Of a stretch of DNA of 43,716 bases, positions 11,048 through 21,978 are shown in pieces. Under the pieces are notes generated by a model. The model was not told where the DNA came from. It was given only the letters and a program-made list of their open reading frames with translations, and searched no databases. Made by a program: the position numbers and the translations under genes. Numbering within the stretch: position 1 is the first letter of the stretch; the number at the start of each line of letters is the position of its first letter. Source of the DNA: Chara braunii (Eukaryota > Streptophyta > Charophyceae > Charales > Characeae); NCBI GenBank assembly GCA_003427395.1, contig BFEA01000451.1:1023704-1067419 (forward strand), given 5' to 3'.

Positions 11048-13437
11048 TGTGACGAACCACTTTCTGTAACGTGCGATTTTCTGCGCGGTTGCAACGAGGG
11101 GTCCTAAGCTGGGAAGATTGGGCCGATTACGGGAGATCGGGATCGGTGGTGAATTGCATCAGTGTGCTCGCTTTTTCGTCCTTTTGATCACTTCTTTTTC
11201 GAATGGCTGCGCATGGAGCTGGGTGTGTCTTGGGACCACCGGTTGATTGATTGGTCGGATGGATGTCTGGCGCGTCGCCGCGCGCACGCGCGATTAATAA
11301 ATGTTGACGTCGTTTCTTTCGGTTCGGTTTCGATCTTTTGGGCGCGGACATCGCGCGGGAAATTGCTTCGTTCTTTTTGAATTTCATTTTAAATCTTTTT
11401 CAAATTTTGTCGAGCCCCAGATGGCTCTCGGAATTTCTGACTTTCCTTATGGAATTTGTGCTTTTTGCTTTTACGCATTATATAGGAATTTAGGAATTCA
11501 GTAATTAGGATTTTTCCTGTCGCGCGGCGCCTTTTGTCTACGCGCTTCTTCATGCGGCCGCAATGGTACTCTGATTAGTGGGCGCCCTTAATCGTGTATG
11601 TAACTGTAATTTTGGGCGGGCGCCATTGTAACTGTATCTTTCTTCTTGCACTTCGTCTCTCCCGTCCTCCCTCTCTTTCTTTTGCTGAAATTTTTGTAAG
11701 CCGCGGCTTGCATGCTCGGATCGATGCGTGGAGAAGGGTTACGTCCCCCACGCCGCGGCCGATCGTGCAGAACGCAGGCGCTCCCTCTCTAATCCCCACT
11801 CTAAGTCCTGGTAATTCCGTGTTCTTCGCGCATGCATGCACGCTATAAATTTCGGTTGCGCGATTAGTCAGCTTTCTTAACCCGTTGTTGGAAGCTCAGG
11901 GTTGCGCGATCAGGAAGGGTCGGCACACGAGCGAAGTAAGAGGTGAGTAGAGTAGGAGTTGGGCGACCGACGGGCTGGTGCCGGACGCGCGGGATTGACG
12001 TGGGTTACGACGGACTGTGGGCACGGGCGAATCCGACGGGTGCGGGAGGACTAATCGGGGTGACAACTTCGTGGGTTGGTGCGTGACGACGGACTGTCCG
12101 CATCGGAGAAGAGAGAGAGAGAGAAGGAGAGAGTTGAGGTCGAAGGACGCGGATTTGTTGTTTCTTTCTCTCTTCCCCCTCTTCATCTGTGTACATACAA
12201 TTTGATTGCGGTTCCGGACGGTTTTGCCCGTTCTTATTTTCATTTCGGTTTTCTGGAATCTGGGCTTGGCTTTTTGCTCACACTTGTCCTTGCGATGTCC
12301 GTCCTGATTGCATTATGTGTATGATTGTTGAATGTATGGATGTATGGATGTTATGTCTGCCTGTCTATCTTTTTGTTGAGAATCCCTGTCCTTGCTTTAT
12401 GTTTGTGTCGAATCTTTACCCGCACCTGATGCCGCTGTAGAGGGGATAAGAATCTGGTCCCGATAGCAATTTTGTTCTCGTTTTTGCTTGTCTCACGATG
12501 GGGTTGTGCTATGGTTGCATCTCGCATAATCGAAACTTACGAAGCAATTAGACGATCCGAAGTCTGGCCCTGCGAACGCCGCGCGAGAACACGTGTAAAC
12601 GCGATCCGAGTCGCGCCCTTGCATGTATCCCCGTGCGTCGATTCGCCCACCCAAGAAGATTCGCGGCCGAATCGTCATCTCGTACGAGCACGCTGAGCGC
12701 AACTAAGTCCGCCTGTCCTGCACGTGCTCGTGCGCGGTGAGTCGGTGACGATAACCCGACCAGAGCTATCCCATCGACAATGATGCCATGACGCGATCTT
12801 GGAGCTCAGACTCATCCTACGACCCGGAGTATTTCACCCCTTGGATAAACGAACTCATAAGGCTGCGATACCCCTGCCACACAGAGAATCGACTATGTCC
12901 GTGGGAATTCCACTGCGCCACCTCTAGCAACCCTCGGTGCTCTGATTTTCCCTTCCCCCGACCACACCTACTACTTCACCCACCCGGGATTTGTTGTCAT
13001 CACCACCAGTTTCCCTCCTTTCCGCCTTCTTTTCCCGTATCATAAACTCAGCGTCGTTCCGTGGCCGGCCATAGCCCCCTATTGGCCCTGTACGTTTTGC
13101 GTGAATTGCCGACGTAGCGGCGAACAGAGAACTCCGGAATTCTGAAGGCCCAATCCAAGTACGAGGCGGCCTGCACCACGTGGCGGCCCCCGACGGCCTA
13201 ACTTTTCAGGACCACCTCCACCGCAGAGGGATTTCCCCGTAAACCGTCGCCCACAGTACCCCGGCCCTATCGGACCTTGAGTCCCTTGCGCACGTGCCCC
13301 TTATTCGCCTAATTGCATTCATACCCTTAAGACTCCCCCACTTTCCCAAAAATCCTTGGCACACCCCTTTTCGCACTTCCAGGCCCATACCCCACTCCGA
13401 TCAGGAAGTCGCGCTGGGCGTGAGGTTGGGCGTCACA
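11048..13437 (+). mobile_element. Solo LTR, 2390 bp, inserted in the LINE
   Basis: Begins TGTGACGAACC and ends GGTTGGGCGTCACA, i.e. TG...CA with a 7-base terminal inverted repeat TGTGACG/CGTCACA. It is flanked by a GTGT duplication. Removing it and one duplication restores the LINE frame exactly (GLPGHGT then QVGRVRM). No gag or pol frame lies inside. The plus orientation is inferred from a TATA box at 11844. The right half (12235-13437) matches the reverse complement of 14215-15390. A non-autonomous LTR element is an alternative, but no PBS or PPT or second LTR copy is seen inside. Confidence 0.85.
11844..11850 (+). promoter_or_regulatory. TATA box of solo LTR (candidate)
   Basis: TATAAAT in GC-rich surroundings about 800 bp into the LTR, as expected for the end of a U3 region. 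This supports the plus orientation. Confidence 0.5.
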
Positions 13438-13441
13438 GTGT
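13438..13441. repeat. Right target-site duplication of solo LTR
   Basis: GTGT immediately after the terminal CACA-type end of the solo LTR, matching 11044-11047. Confidence 0.7.
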
Positions 13442-14214
13442 TCCATGACCAGGTAGTCCAACCCAGTCTCCTTCCTCTAAGGTAGGTCCCTTCCTAAGCG
13501 TGGAGTACCACTGAATGAGAAAGCTTTCAATAAGTTCTTCCATTGCTAATTCTGTTAGGTGGCAGTACCGCAGACATCCTGGCATTATTTCTGTATTTTT
13601 TCATTCCCCTGCTGCCACATCCCATAGGTCCCCCAGCCTCCAGACCCCGTGCTTCACCCACCCCCTCCATGGGGGATTTGAGCTACATCTCACCTAGCCG
13701 AGGGAATCCGTGATTAGTCTATTACCAAACAACGATTGCCTAAAAACTTCCTCCCATCTTTTCGGTACCGAACGGTCAGGAATCGGGAGTTTCCTCCACG
13801 TGCGTATGAGACGTAACCAATGCTCGTCTGCCAGGTTAGCATTCATGTATTTCCTTGGTATTATCCAATATCTCTCCTCGAGGCATACCAGAGGGTCAAT
13901 CTCTGGTGGAGCCTCCGGGGCCAGGGCCACAACTTGTGCCAAACCGAGGAGAACCCAGAGGGAGAAAGTTGTGAAAATGAGATGTTGGAACCAGTGGAAA
14001 CTGAGGGTCTGCAACAGCGTGGAGGGGTTCACAATTTCGAGCCCTCCTACGGCCTTGGGTTGGATAACCGATTCCCATGCTACTCGACTGATGGTGTGGG
14101 AGTTTCCACTATCCCCTCTCCATAGGAAGACCGCCAGTTGCCGCTTTAGCGCCTTAAGCCCCCCCTAACTCATACTAGGCCATAAGATGGCTTTATACCA
14201 GAGAGTGACTAGTA
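13438..14214 (-). pseudogene. LINE ORF2, post-RT (thumb/connection) segment
   Basis: Minus-strand segment with the hallmark downstream of a non-LTR RT: FLWRGDSGN (about 14115), then VAWESVIQPKAVGGLEIVNP (about 14080-14022), LFGNRLITDS (about 13730) and a terminal EEGDWVGLPGHGT (about 13475-13438). In-frame TAG stops lie near 14165 and 13695, and a frameshift lies near 13610. The RT catalytic core itself is not in the window; it should lie on the far side of the LTR at 14215 and the giant element. This piece joins in frame to 11047 and below once the solo LTR is removed. Confidence 0.85.
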
Positions 14215-15390
14215 TGTGACGCCCAACCTCACGCCCGGTGCGTCTTCCTGATCGGAGTGGGATGTGGGCCTGGAAGTGCGAAAAAGGGTGTGCCAAGGAT
14301 TTTTGGGAAAAGTGGGGGAGTCTTAAGGGTATGAATGCAATTAGACAAGAAAGGGGCGCGTGGGACTCAAGGCCCGATGGGGCCGGGGTACTGTGGACGG
14401 CGGTTTGCGGGGAAGTCCCTCCACGGAGGAGGCGGTCCCGAAAAGTTGGGCCGTCAGGGGCCTCCACGTGGCGCAGGCCGCTGCGTATTTGGGTTGGGCC
14501 TTCGGAATTCCGGGGTTCTCCACTCGCCGCTACGTCTGCAATTCCCGCAAGGCGTGCTGGGTCAATAGGGGGCTATGGCCGGCCACGGAACGACGCTAAG
14601 TTGATGATACGGGAGAAGGAGGCGAAAATGAGGGAAACTGGAGGTGATAACGACAAATCCCGGGTGGGTGAAGTAGTAGGTATGATCGAGGGAAGGGAAA
14701 TCATAACACCCGGGGTCGCTAGTGGTGGCGCAGTGGAATTCCCGCGGACACGGTTGATTCTCCGTGTGACAGGGGTATCGCAGCCTTAGGAGTTCGTTTA
14801 TCCAAGGGGTGAAGTAATCCGGGTCGTAGGATGAGTCAGAGCTCCAAGATTGCGCCATGGTATCATCGTGTATGGGATGACTCTGGTCGGGTTATCGTCA
14901 CCACGCACGAGCACGTGTAGGACGGGCGAACTTAGTTGCGCCTCAGCGTGCTCGTGCGGGATGATGGTTTTAGTCGCGAATCTGTTTGGGTGGGTGCTCC
15001 GACGCACAGGGAGGCGCGTAAACGCGCGATTCGGATCGTGTTTACACGTGTCTTCGCGCGGCGTTCGCAGGGCCGGACATCGGATTGTCTAATGGCTCCG
15101 TTATGCGAGATGCAATCACACCCCAACCCAAGCAACAACGAGAACAAAATCGCTATCGGGGCCCAATTCTTATCCTCTCTACAGCTGTATCAGGTGCAGG
15201 CGATGATTCGTCGTAAACAAAAGCAAGGACAAGGATTTTCAGCGAAAGATAGACAAGCAGGCATAGCATCCATACATCCATACATTCAGTAATCATACAC
15301 ATAATGCAATCGAGACGAAAATCGCAAAGACAAGTGTGAGCAAAAACCCAAGTCCAGATTCCAGAAAGCCGACACGAAAAACAAAGACGG
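14215..15390 (-). mobile_element. Second copy of the solo-LTR family, inverted and truncated
   Basis: Starts TGTGACGCCCAACC inside LINE sequence and is the reverse complement of 13437-12235. It is interrupted at 15390/15391 by the TG of the Ty3/gypsy LTR. The missing half, equivalent to 11048-12234, should lie beyond the right end of the window. An open frame of 183 codons inside it (14238-14789, +) has no recognisable domain and is probably fortuitous. Confidence 0.75.
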
Positions 15391-17300
15391 TGTCGCGTGC
15401 GGCGGTCCCGCACCCCGCTGGAGCGCTGAACCTCACGGTCGTGTCACACAGGATTTATTTTCGAAGAATCAACTTGTCACCACTCCAACCGTGCGCGCGT
15501 GCTATACCTCTCACGACGCCCTGCGACAGGTCGGGACGTCGCGAGGTACAACTTACCTCTACCTGAGGGGCTGTCACCACCCTCAGGTAGGCGTATCCCT
15601 GCTGAGCTACCGACCCACGTGCGAAGGCTTTTACATGCCTGAGTAGAGGTAGGTCGACCGAGGGCGTTTGCTCGATCGCTGTAGCACTAAATGGGGTATG
15701 CGCGATAAGACACCTAGAACTGACCCGCTACGTATTTCAGGTCGAACTTTTTAATGGTAGTCTCCTTCCGCTCTATGCTTTAATTGTCTGATGATCGAAC
15801 CTGTCCGACTTTCCCAGCTGCTAAGACTCTCTATCCTACTGAACAGATTATGTCACAATCGTTAACAAATAGCACAAGATTTATATAAGACCATAATGAG
15901 TATGGGAGTATTACCGCCGGGAACCCTTTCCACTGTCACAAGTGTTGTGTGTCAAGGACTCTTCACGATGTCAAACCATGATTCAATACAAACCCACGAA
16001 CAAAACAGACCTGCACATGATAATGGAAAGACAATCCACATGCCATGCACTAGCGGAGTCAACCATCAATCCACACCTCAGACTATGTCCCTCACTTCCC
16101 AAACCATGTAATGCAGCTCTATCTTTTCCTGAGACATAAGCCCAACCCCCTCACATTTCTTCAAAGGACCATTGAGAATGGCTAGGATCATTTAGGCAAT
16201 AACCACAGGTGACAGTTTTACTGATCACAGGGTTCGACTTTAGATGTGGGTATCAAGTCAAAAAGGAGAAAAGTTGAATCGGCAACGACCGACCTGTTAT
16301 CGAATGATAATATAAAATTAAGTCCTTTATGTAGGACTTCTCCTTTAATTGCGGTAGACCAAAGCAAAGACCTGTACACACACAGGTCAACAAGGATTCA
16401 ATATTCCCATTCGAGTTCCCACACATTGATATCAAAGGGTCAAACCCTTAGATCTAATCTTTAAGCTCTAGGATCAATCATCTCAAACTCTAAGTTCTAA
16501 CTTCTATCTTCCCTAAGTCATCTGTCACTTCTCCCTTTGTTCAAGAAGCCCCTTGCCTATGTCCTAGGTTGTCTCAGGGAAACTCATATTCCCTTTTCTT
16601 TCAGTCCTTGCATTCTCTCTCTCGCGGATAAGCACACTCTCTGGTGCTTATGTGGTAGTCTAGCTGAGATCAAACTTATGGTATTGACAACTCCTCTTTA
16701 GGAGTTTGTTAACAACTGAGGCTACGCAAAGTTTCTCATTTTCTAGCTCTTTTGTTCCTGCGGTATTCGCCTTCTTCTCTACTCTTTTTATGGACTTTTG
16801 GAATCGCCCCCGATGGAACACTCCCTTTTTTCTTTTCTTTTCTTCTTGTCCCGACATACACAAGTAGTGGGTTGACTCACCCGGGAATCATCCACTATTT
16901 GATCAATTCCAAATCAAACGGTTAGTCAAATGAGTAGTCGAATTGCTCCTACGGAAGCAATCAACCACCCTTCATAGCTCAAGCAATCCTCATGTGATCA
17001 AACAAATTAGGCAATCATGCGTGAGTGGCTGGATAATCCATATGTGAGTATTTAGTTTTTGATAAACCCCTTTTAGATCCAGATGTCGATACAGAAGTTC
17101 AAGCAAGTAATAGGCGACCTTCCCGGAAATCTCCTACTACTCCTTGATCGGAGCTCAGTCTACCTTTCGTAAGCATAATAGGATGATCCAACGGAAGTCA
17201 CCCTACTATTAACTTAGAGTCGGACGAGCTTGAGATTAAGTCAGTGGTTTTTTGATGCTTCGAAGTGTCATACTTGGTACGTTAGAATGTAGCCAAGTGG

Positions 17301-17309
17301 TTTATATAG
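17301..17309 (-). promoter_or_regulatory. TATA box in 3' LTR
   Basis: CTATATAAA on the minus strand, conserved at 41929-41937. It lies directly downstream, in transcript sense, of the palindrome array. Confidence 0.55.
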
Positions 17310-17423
17310 AATGACTCTATGAGAGCCTCCTATATTCGGATCCAATGTTAACTAATTAGGTCATTGGTAATCATGCAATGCCAAACAAGTAGCAGGGTTA
17401 CTCAATTATCTTCCTGTTAGTTG

Positions 17424-18185
17424 ATCCCTAGATCAAACAACGTATTAAAATGACTCTCCCGGGAGCCACCTAATATATGTTCGATGTATAGGGAATCAAG
17501 ATTGTTAATTGACCCATAAATTAAACAGAATATTAAGATGACCCTCCCGGGTACCATCTAATATCTGTTTGATGTGTAGGGAACCAAATTGTTTGTAATT
17601 GTCAATTGATCCTCAGATCAAACAGAATATTAAGATGACCCTCCCGGGAGCCACCTAATATCTGTTTGATGTGTAGGGGAGAAAGATTATTTATAGTTGT
17701 TAATTGACCCCTAGATCAAACAAAATATGAAGATGACCCTCCCGGGAGCCATCTAACATCTGATTGATGTATAGGGAACCAAGATTGTTTGTAATTGTTA
17801 ATTGATCCCCAAATCAAACCGAATATTAAGATGACCCTCCCGAGAGTCACCTTATATCTGTTCGATGTATAGGGGATGAAGATTTCTTGTTAGTTGACCC
17901 CTAGATCAAACAGAATATTAAGATAACCCTCCCGGGAGCCATCAAATATCTGTTCGATACATAGGGGATAAAGAAATTATTTGTAGTTGTTAATTAATTC
18001 TCAGATCAAACAGAATATTAAGAAGACCCTCCCGGGAGCCACCTAATATTTGTTCGAAATGTAGGGATCAAGATCATTTGTAGTTTGTTAATTGACCCCC
18101 AGATCAAACAAAGTATTAAGATGACCTGCCCGGAAGTCATCTAATATTTGTCCGATACATCGAGGATCAAGATCATTTATAGTTG
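17424..18185 (-). repeat. Tandem array of palindromic units in the 3' LTR
   Basis: About eight units of 85-100 bp. Each is an imperfect palindrome running from ATCAAACAGA through AATATTAAGATGACC, CCCGGG at the centre, then CACCTAATAT and CTGTTTGAT. Centres lie near 17460, 17547, 17646, 17745, 17840, 17933, 18032 and 18131. Shorter hairpins with CCCGGRA or ACGGAAG apices flank the array on both sides. Confidence 0.85.
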
Positions 18186-19495
18186 CCCTGGGAGTTCATT
18201 TATTAAGTTAGGCAAAGGCATGTTGACTTACACGGAAGGCAACACAGATCGTCCTAGACTCAGGAGTTCGTGTACTCACCCGGGAGTACTTAAATTCCTC
18301 CTTAGGTCTAATCTGATCTTTCGATAGGAGAAGTCCACAGGGGATTCCCATTACCTCTGCTTTTGTCAGTTATTTGAAAATTGTGTATTCCACGGAAGTA
18401 TCGGACTAGTTTTTGCCTTAGTTAAATCAGTTGAAAACGTGTACTTTATGGGAATACCGGATTAATCTTGGATTTAACTGTTTGATTTATCAGGAAAAAC
18501 GCACGGCGTCTTCCCATCCTTAATGTTGAAGTCCAGGGCTAAATAGTTAGGCTGGGTAGCTTGCATGGCAAGTACCCTTTTAGTCATTCCAGACAACGCG
18601 ACGATCCCAATGGAGGCCTCCATCAAACTGCCTTTGTTGTCTCAAAACCAAGCAGGCTAAGTTTCGTTCTCGGTTCTTTCCTATGTTCCTTCCTTTCCTC
18701 AGGCAAGGTTCTCATTGCAATCATATTGTACTTTTCTTAGTTGATATGATTAGTCCTGAAAAAACCTATAAACATTATATCACATAAATACGCAGGCATT
18801 TTGATATAAGGGGTGTAGTTTGTAAGGGATATGGGGAAGGAATCGATGACGCGAACCTTACAGTTCCCTGCCTCCAGAGTCCCTCCTGAACTCCGACAGA
18901 GCTCCTGCAATCGCCCTGTTTTGTCGGTTTCATACAGGGTGCACATGCATTAAGTATCTATTCGGAATAAATCAGTGTAGTTAAGTAATGAGCCAAAGTC
19001 CAAGCCAGCAAGCAACATCAACGCAGTATCCAGAATCGCTCTCCCTATCTAGCGCACAACGCGCAACCTACTCTACCGTATTATCCTACGATGCAGATGG
19101 TTCACACAACAAGATCATTTCGGTTCACATGTCTGCCCATACCATAGGCGACCTCTCTCTTATGTACTTAGGCACGTATCTTGTCACCCTTAATCAGACC
19201 TTGGTCATCCCACACGATGCCTTATTCATGAAGGTCACCCGATCATCCGCTGTACCCCCTCGTACCTAGCAGTCCATGCTACGGCCACCTGTGCCCTGCT
19301 GCCTTATTTTGTGTGTAGGTGCCCAAGAACAACTTTCGTGGCCTGGGCCTCCCGTACGGCAGAGCTTAGTGAGGTCCGCGCATTTACTCAACCAACTGAT
19401 GTGCTGCAGAAGTCTAAATGCCCACATACTGAAATGTTGACTTGGCCTGAGACGAATATTCAGGCCCGCCTTCACTTAGGGCGGCCAGTTTGCTT

Positions 19496-19555
19496 GCTGG
19501 GGCCATGGCCCAAAACAATGTGATACCCGATAGGGCCACCTGAGGGCTCGATCCT

Positions 19556-19612
<57 letters not shown>
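19496..19612 (-). repeat. SINE-like head plus (TAA)n tract
   Basis: On the minus strand, CTCAGGTGG ... GTATCACA ... GGGCCATGG resembles the plus-strand unit at 21489-21550. It abuts a (TAA)n run at 19556-19612. The A-box-like CTCAGNTGG suggests tRNA ancestry. Low confidence. Confidence 0.35.
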
Positions 19613-19613
<1 letters not shown>

Positions 19614-19946
19614 GTAAAGTATGAGAATGAAGTAATAGATTTCAGATCCCAACATCACATTGAGAGCTCGGAAGACTGCTACAGTCGAGAAGACAGTAAT
19701 ACACTGGTATTCCGCCGCCAGAGAATCAAACCACTGAACCCTGGTGTCGGTGAGAGCATGCTTCCATTTATTGTCAATGCCGGTACCTAGAGCCTCTCTC
19801 TTAATTGGTGCACCATGCTCAGACCACGTGCACACAGTCCATTACCAGTCTTTGAGCCGGGCATGCAGCTATTCCTGTTACCGGTAGATCCTGAAGATGT
19901 TAACCTAAGTAGGCCACCGCCAGGATCAGGTATGCCTTTCGTGACA

Positions 19947-19981
19947 CCCTCACCCTCACCTCTATCTCTCTTTCCCTCTTT
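19947..19981 (-). other. Candidate polypurine tract
   Basis: On the minus strand this is a 35-base purine-rich tract containing AAAGAGGGAAAGAGAGA and ending GGGTGAGGG directly before TGTCACG. Position and composition suit plus-strand priming, but three pyrimidine interruptions and the many CT tracts nearby leave doubt. Confidence 0.4.
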
Positions 19982-20239
19982 GTATATGTCTCTCTCTCTT
20001 TGCGCTGTTGAGTATCAGTGCGTGTTGTTGTGTATCAGCATATACCATCGCGTCTGTGTTTCTGCATATGTCTGTCTATTTTTTGTCACCATCAGTTTGT
20101 CTGTCGGTGTCTGTTTGTCTGCTCGTTTTTGTCTGCCTATTTGTGTGTCGCAGACCAATGTAGTTGTCGGGTCCCGTACCGTAGGTCTGTCCCGTCGGGT
20201 AAAGGTCGTAGCTACTACAGAGCCGAGGGGCCAAATCCA

Positions 20240-20530
20240 CAGACTTCTGGAAGGTCCGGAGGCGGCCCTTCAACTNNNNNNNNNNNNNNNNNNNNNNNNN
20301 NNNNNNNNNNNNNNNNNNNNNNGCGGTACCCAGTCCATTCTCACTTAGTCAAATTTGCGTGTACCAGGTGGGAATGTGTATACTCAGGGCCCATAGAAAA
20401 AGACTGACCAGCAGTGAACAAAAATTCAGACCCAGAGGCAGTGTCCAGCCACCTGCTTATTTGCCGCGTGATCCATGCGGGAGCGTTGCCACAGCAACTT
20501 GTGCAGGGAGGTCTGCAGTGAGCCCGGAGG
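20240..20530 (+). repeat. SINE-like repeat, copy 1 (contains gap)
   Basis: GAGGCGGC near 20259, then the N gap, then GTGTATACTCAGGGCCCATAG, GAGGCAGTGTCCAG, GGGAGCGTTGCC and GAGGTCTGCAGT. The same ordered words, diverged, occur at 21489-21690. Confidence 0.5.
20276..20322. other. Assembly gap (47 N)
   Basis: Run of N; true length unknown. Frames spanning it are meaningless. Confidence 1.
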
Positions 20531-21488
20531 ACGCAGTGGGCGAGAGAGACTGCGCAGCCACAACCAGCAGGGTTGAGCGGCCATGGCTGAATCAGCGTGC
20601 GTGTCAGTGTGCAAGCACGTGGGATAACCAGGGTGATCCTGTGTATGCGAGCCGAGTGAGCTGTGTGGGTGTTGAGTTGTCACTCTGTGTGTTCCTGACA
20701 TATTTCGCTCGCCTGTTTCTAGTTGTTTGCATGTCTATTTGTACTAGGTTACCTGCTTGATTGTCACGTTCAACCATCTGTTCGTCTGGCTGTTTGTTGT
20801 TGTTTGCCGGTTTGTGTTTGTCCCTGTCTGTTTGGTTACTGTACGTCTATTCCTGCTTGCCTGCCCTTTCTCGTCACAACCTTCTTGCCTGTCTACGTCT
20901 GTACAGGCACGTCCGATCTTTTACCTGTCCGGCGTCTGTAAATCTGTTTCGTTTCTTTCTATTTGTGTATGTCTGTGTCATGGCCGTCTTTCTGTCTATC
21001 TATCCCTTTCTAGCTTTGCCTCATACACACATCGCGAAATACATACATGGGATCAGAGATGTAGGGTCCATATATGCGCAATTTAGAGTTTCCTACAATT
21101 CGTCAGTTTCTGAGACTGAGTCTCCAAGCACTCAGCAACGCAGAACTCAACAACCCAACACCAACATTCGCACCTACGGTAGGTGACTCTTATTTCTTTT
21201 AGGCTCGATCTTCCTTTCTCCCTTTCTGCTGTCTTTCTCAGTTTGCCCCTTCTCGTTTCCTTTATACATTCACTCTTTCTCCTTCTTGTGTATATCTGTG
21301 TCTTTCTGCTTGTTTGTGTTGATGCCCGATTGTCTGTTCTTGTCGGTATTTGACTGTATACACCTCTTCTCCCTCCTTGTGTCTGGCTTTTTGTTTGTCT
21401 GCCGGTCGTTGACTGTATGTTGCTGCCCGTATGTTCGACTATTTGTCTGTCCGTGCTTGTTCGTTTCCTCCCTCTTTTCTCTCACCGG

Positions 21489-21690
21489 GGATGCGGCACA
21501 GCTCAGTTGGTTCCAGTAAGTACCATGAGAGACTGTGGGTACCATGGTAAAAAAAAAAAGGGGAAGACCAACGAGTTACAAAAGTATAAATCAAGAGGCA
21601 GCGCCCAGTCATTCATTCACTCCTACGTGAGTCATGTGAGAGCGCTGCCTAAGTGATTTGTACGAGGTGGTCTGCAGTTGTCTGAGGCAG
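21489..21690 (+). repeat. SINE-like repeat, copy 2
   Basis: Starts with a tRNA A-box-like CAGCTCAGTTGGTT, followed by GACTGTGGGTACCATGG, an A run, GAGGCAGCGCCCAG, GAGAGCGCTGCC and GAGGTGGTCTGCAGT. It parallels copy 1 in order. There is no clear B box at the usual distance, so the tRNA-derived label is tentative. Confidence 0.5.
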
Positions 21691-21885
21691 AAGTGGATTG
21701 AAGGTGGTAGTACAGACGCAACTGTAGGGGCGACAGCGCCCTAGCCTGCTGAGGCAAGATTGCATTCGAACAGTGTCTCTGGCTGCCATATCTCTGTGCT
21801 TTGAGTGAGTGTTTTTTGCATGTTTGGCGTGAAATCTGTTTGCATGTATGTGAAGTAAGAAAAAAAGACAAGTCTGACTTCAAAA

Positions 21886-21887
<2 letters not shown>

Positions 21888-21924
<37 letters not shown>

Positions 21925-21978
21925 TAATAATAATAATAATAATAATAATAAAATTAACATTAATAATAATAATAATAT
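21888..21978. repeat. (TAA)n microsatellite
   Basis: Interrupted TAA repeat. Confidence 0.95.

Larger units (their letters stand above)
12235..15390. repeat. Large inverted repeat (arms about 1.2 kb, spacer 777 bp)
   Basis: 12235-13437 and 14215-15390 are reverse complements with visible divergence and small indels. Both inner ends read TGTGACGCCCAACC on their own strand. The spacer is LINE sequence. Homology stops at 15390 because the giant element starts there. I interpret the arms as two insertions of one LTR family in opposite orientations, not as terminal repeats of one DNA transposon. Confidence 0.85.
15391..19946 (-). repeat. 3' LTR of the giant Ty3/gypsy element
   Basis: 15391-19088 is confirmed by direct comparison with 40019-43716. 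The outer end TGTCGCG is certain. The inner end at 19946 is a proposal: CGTGACA there gives TGTCACG on the minus strand, nearly matching the inverse of the outer end (TGTCGCG), and a pyrimidine tract (the complement of a PPT) follows directly. Beyond 19088 there is no second copy to compare. Confidence 0.7.

Noticed and set aside
14238-14789. 183-codon plus-strand ORF
   Set aside because: Lies wholly within the inverted LTR copy; the corresponding part of the other copy is not open and no domain is seen.
12235-15390. Foldback DNA transposon with 1.2-kb terminal repeats
   Set aside because: Each arm has LTR-type TG...CA logic, the left arm is part of a larger 2390-bp unit with its own target duplication, and the spacer is plain LINE sequence.
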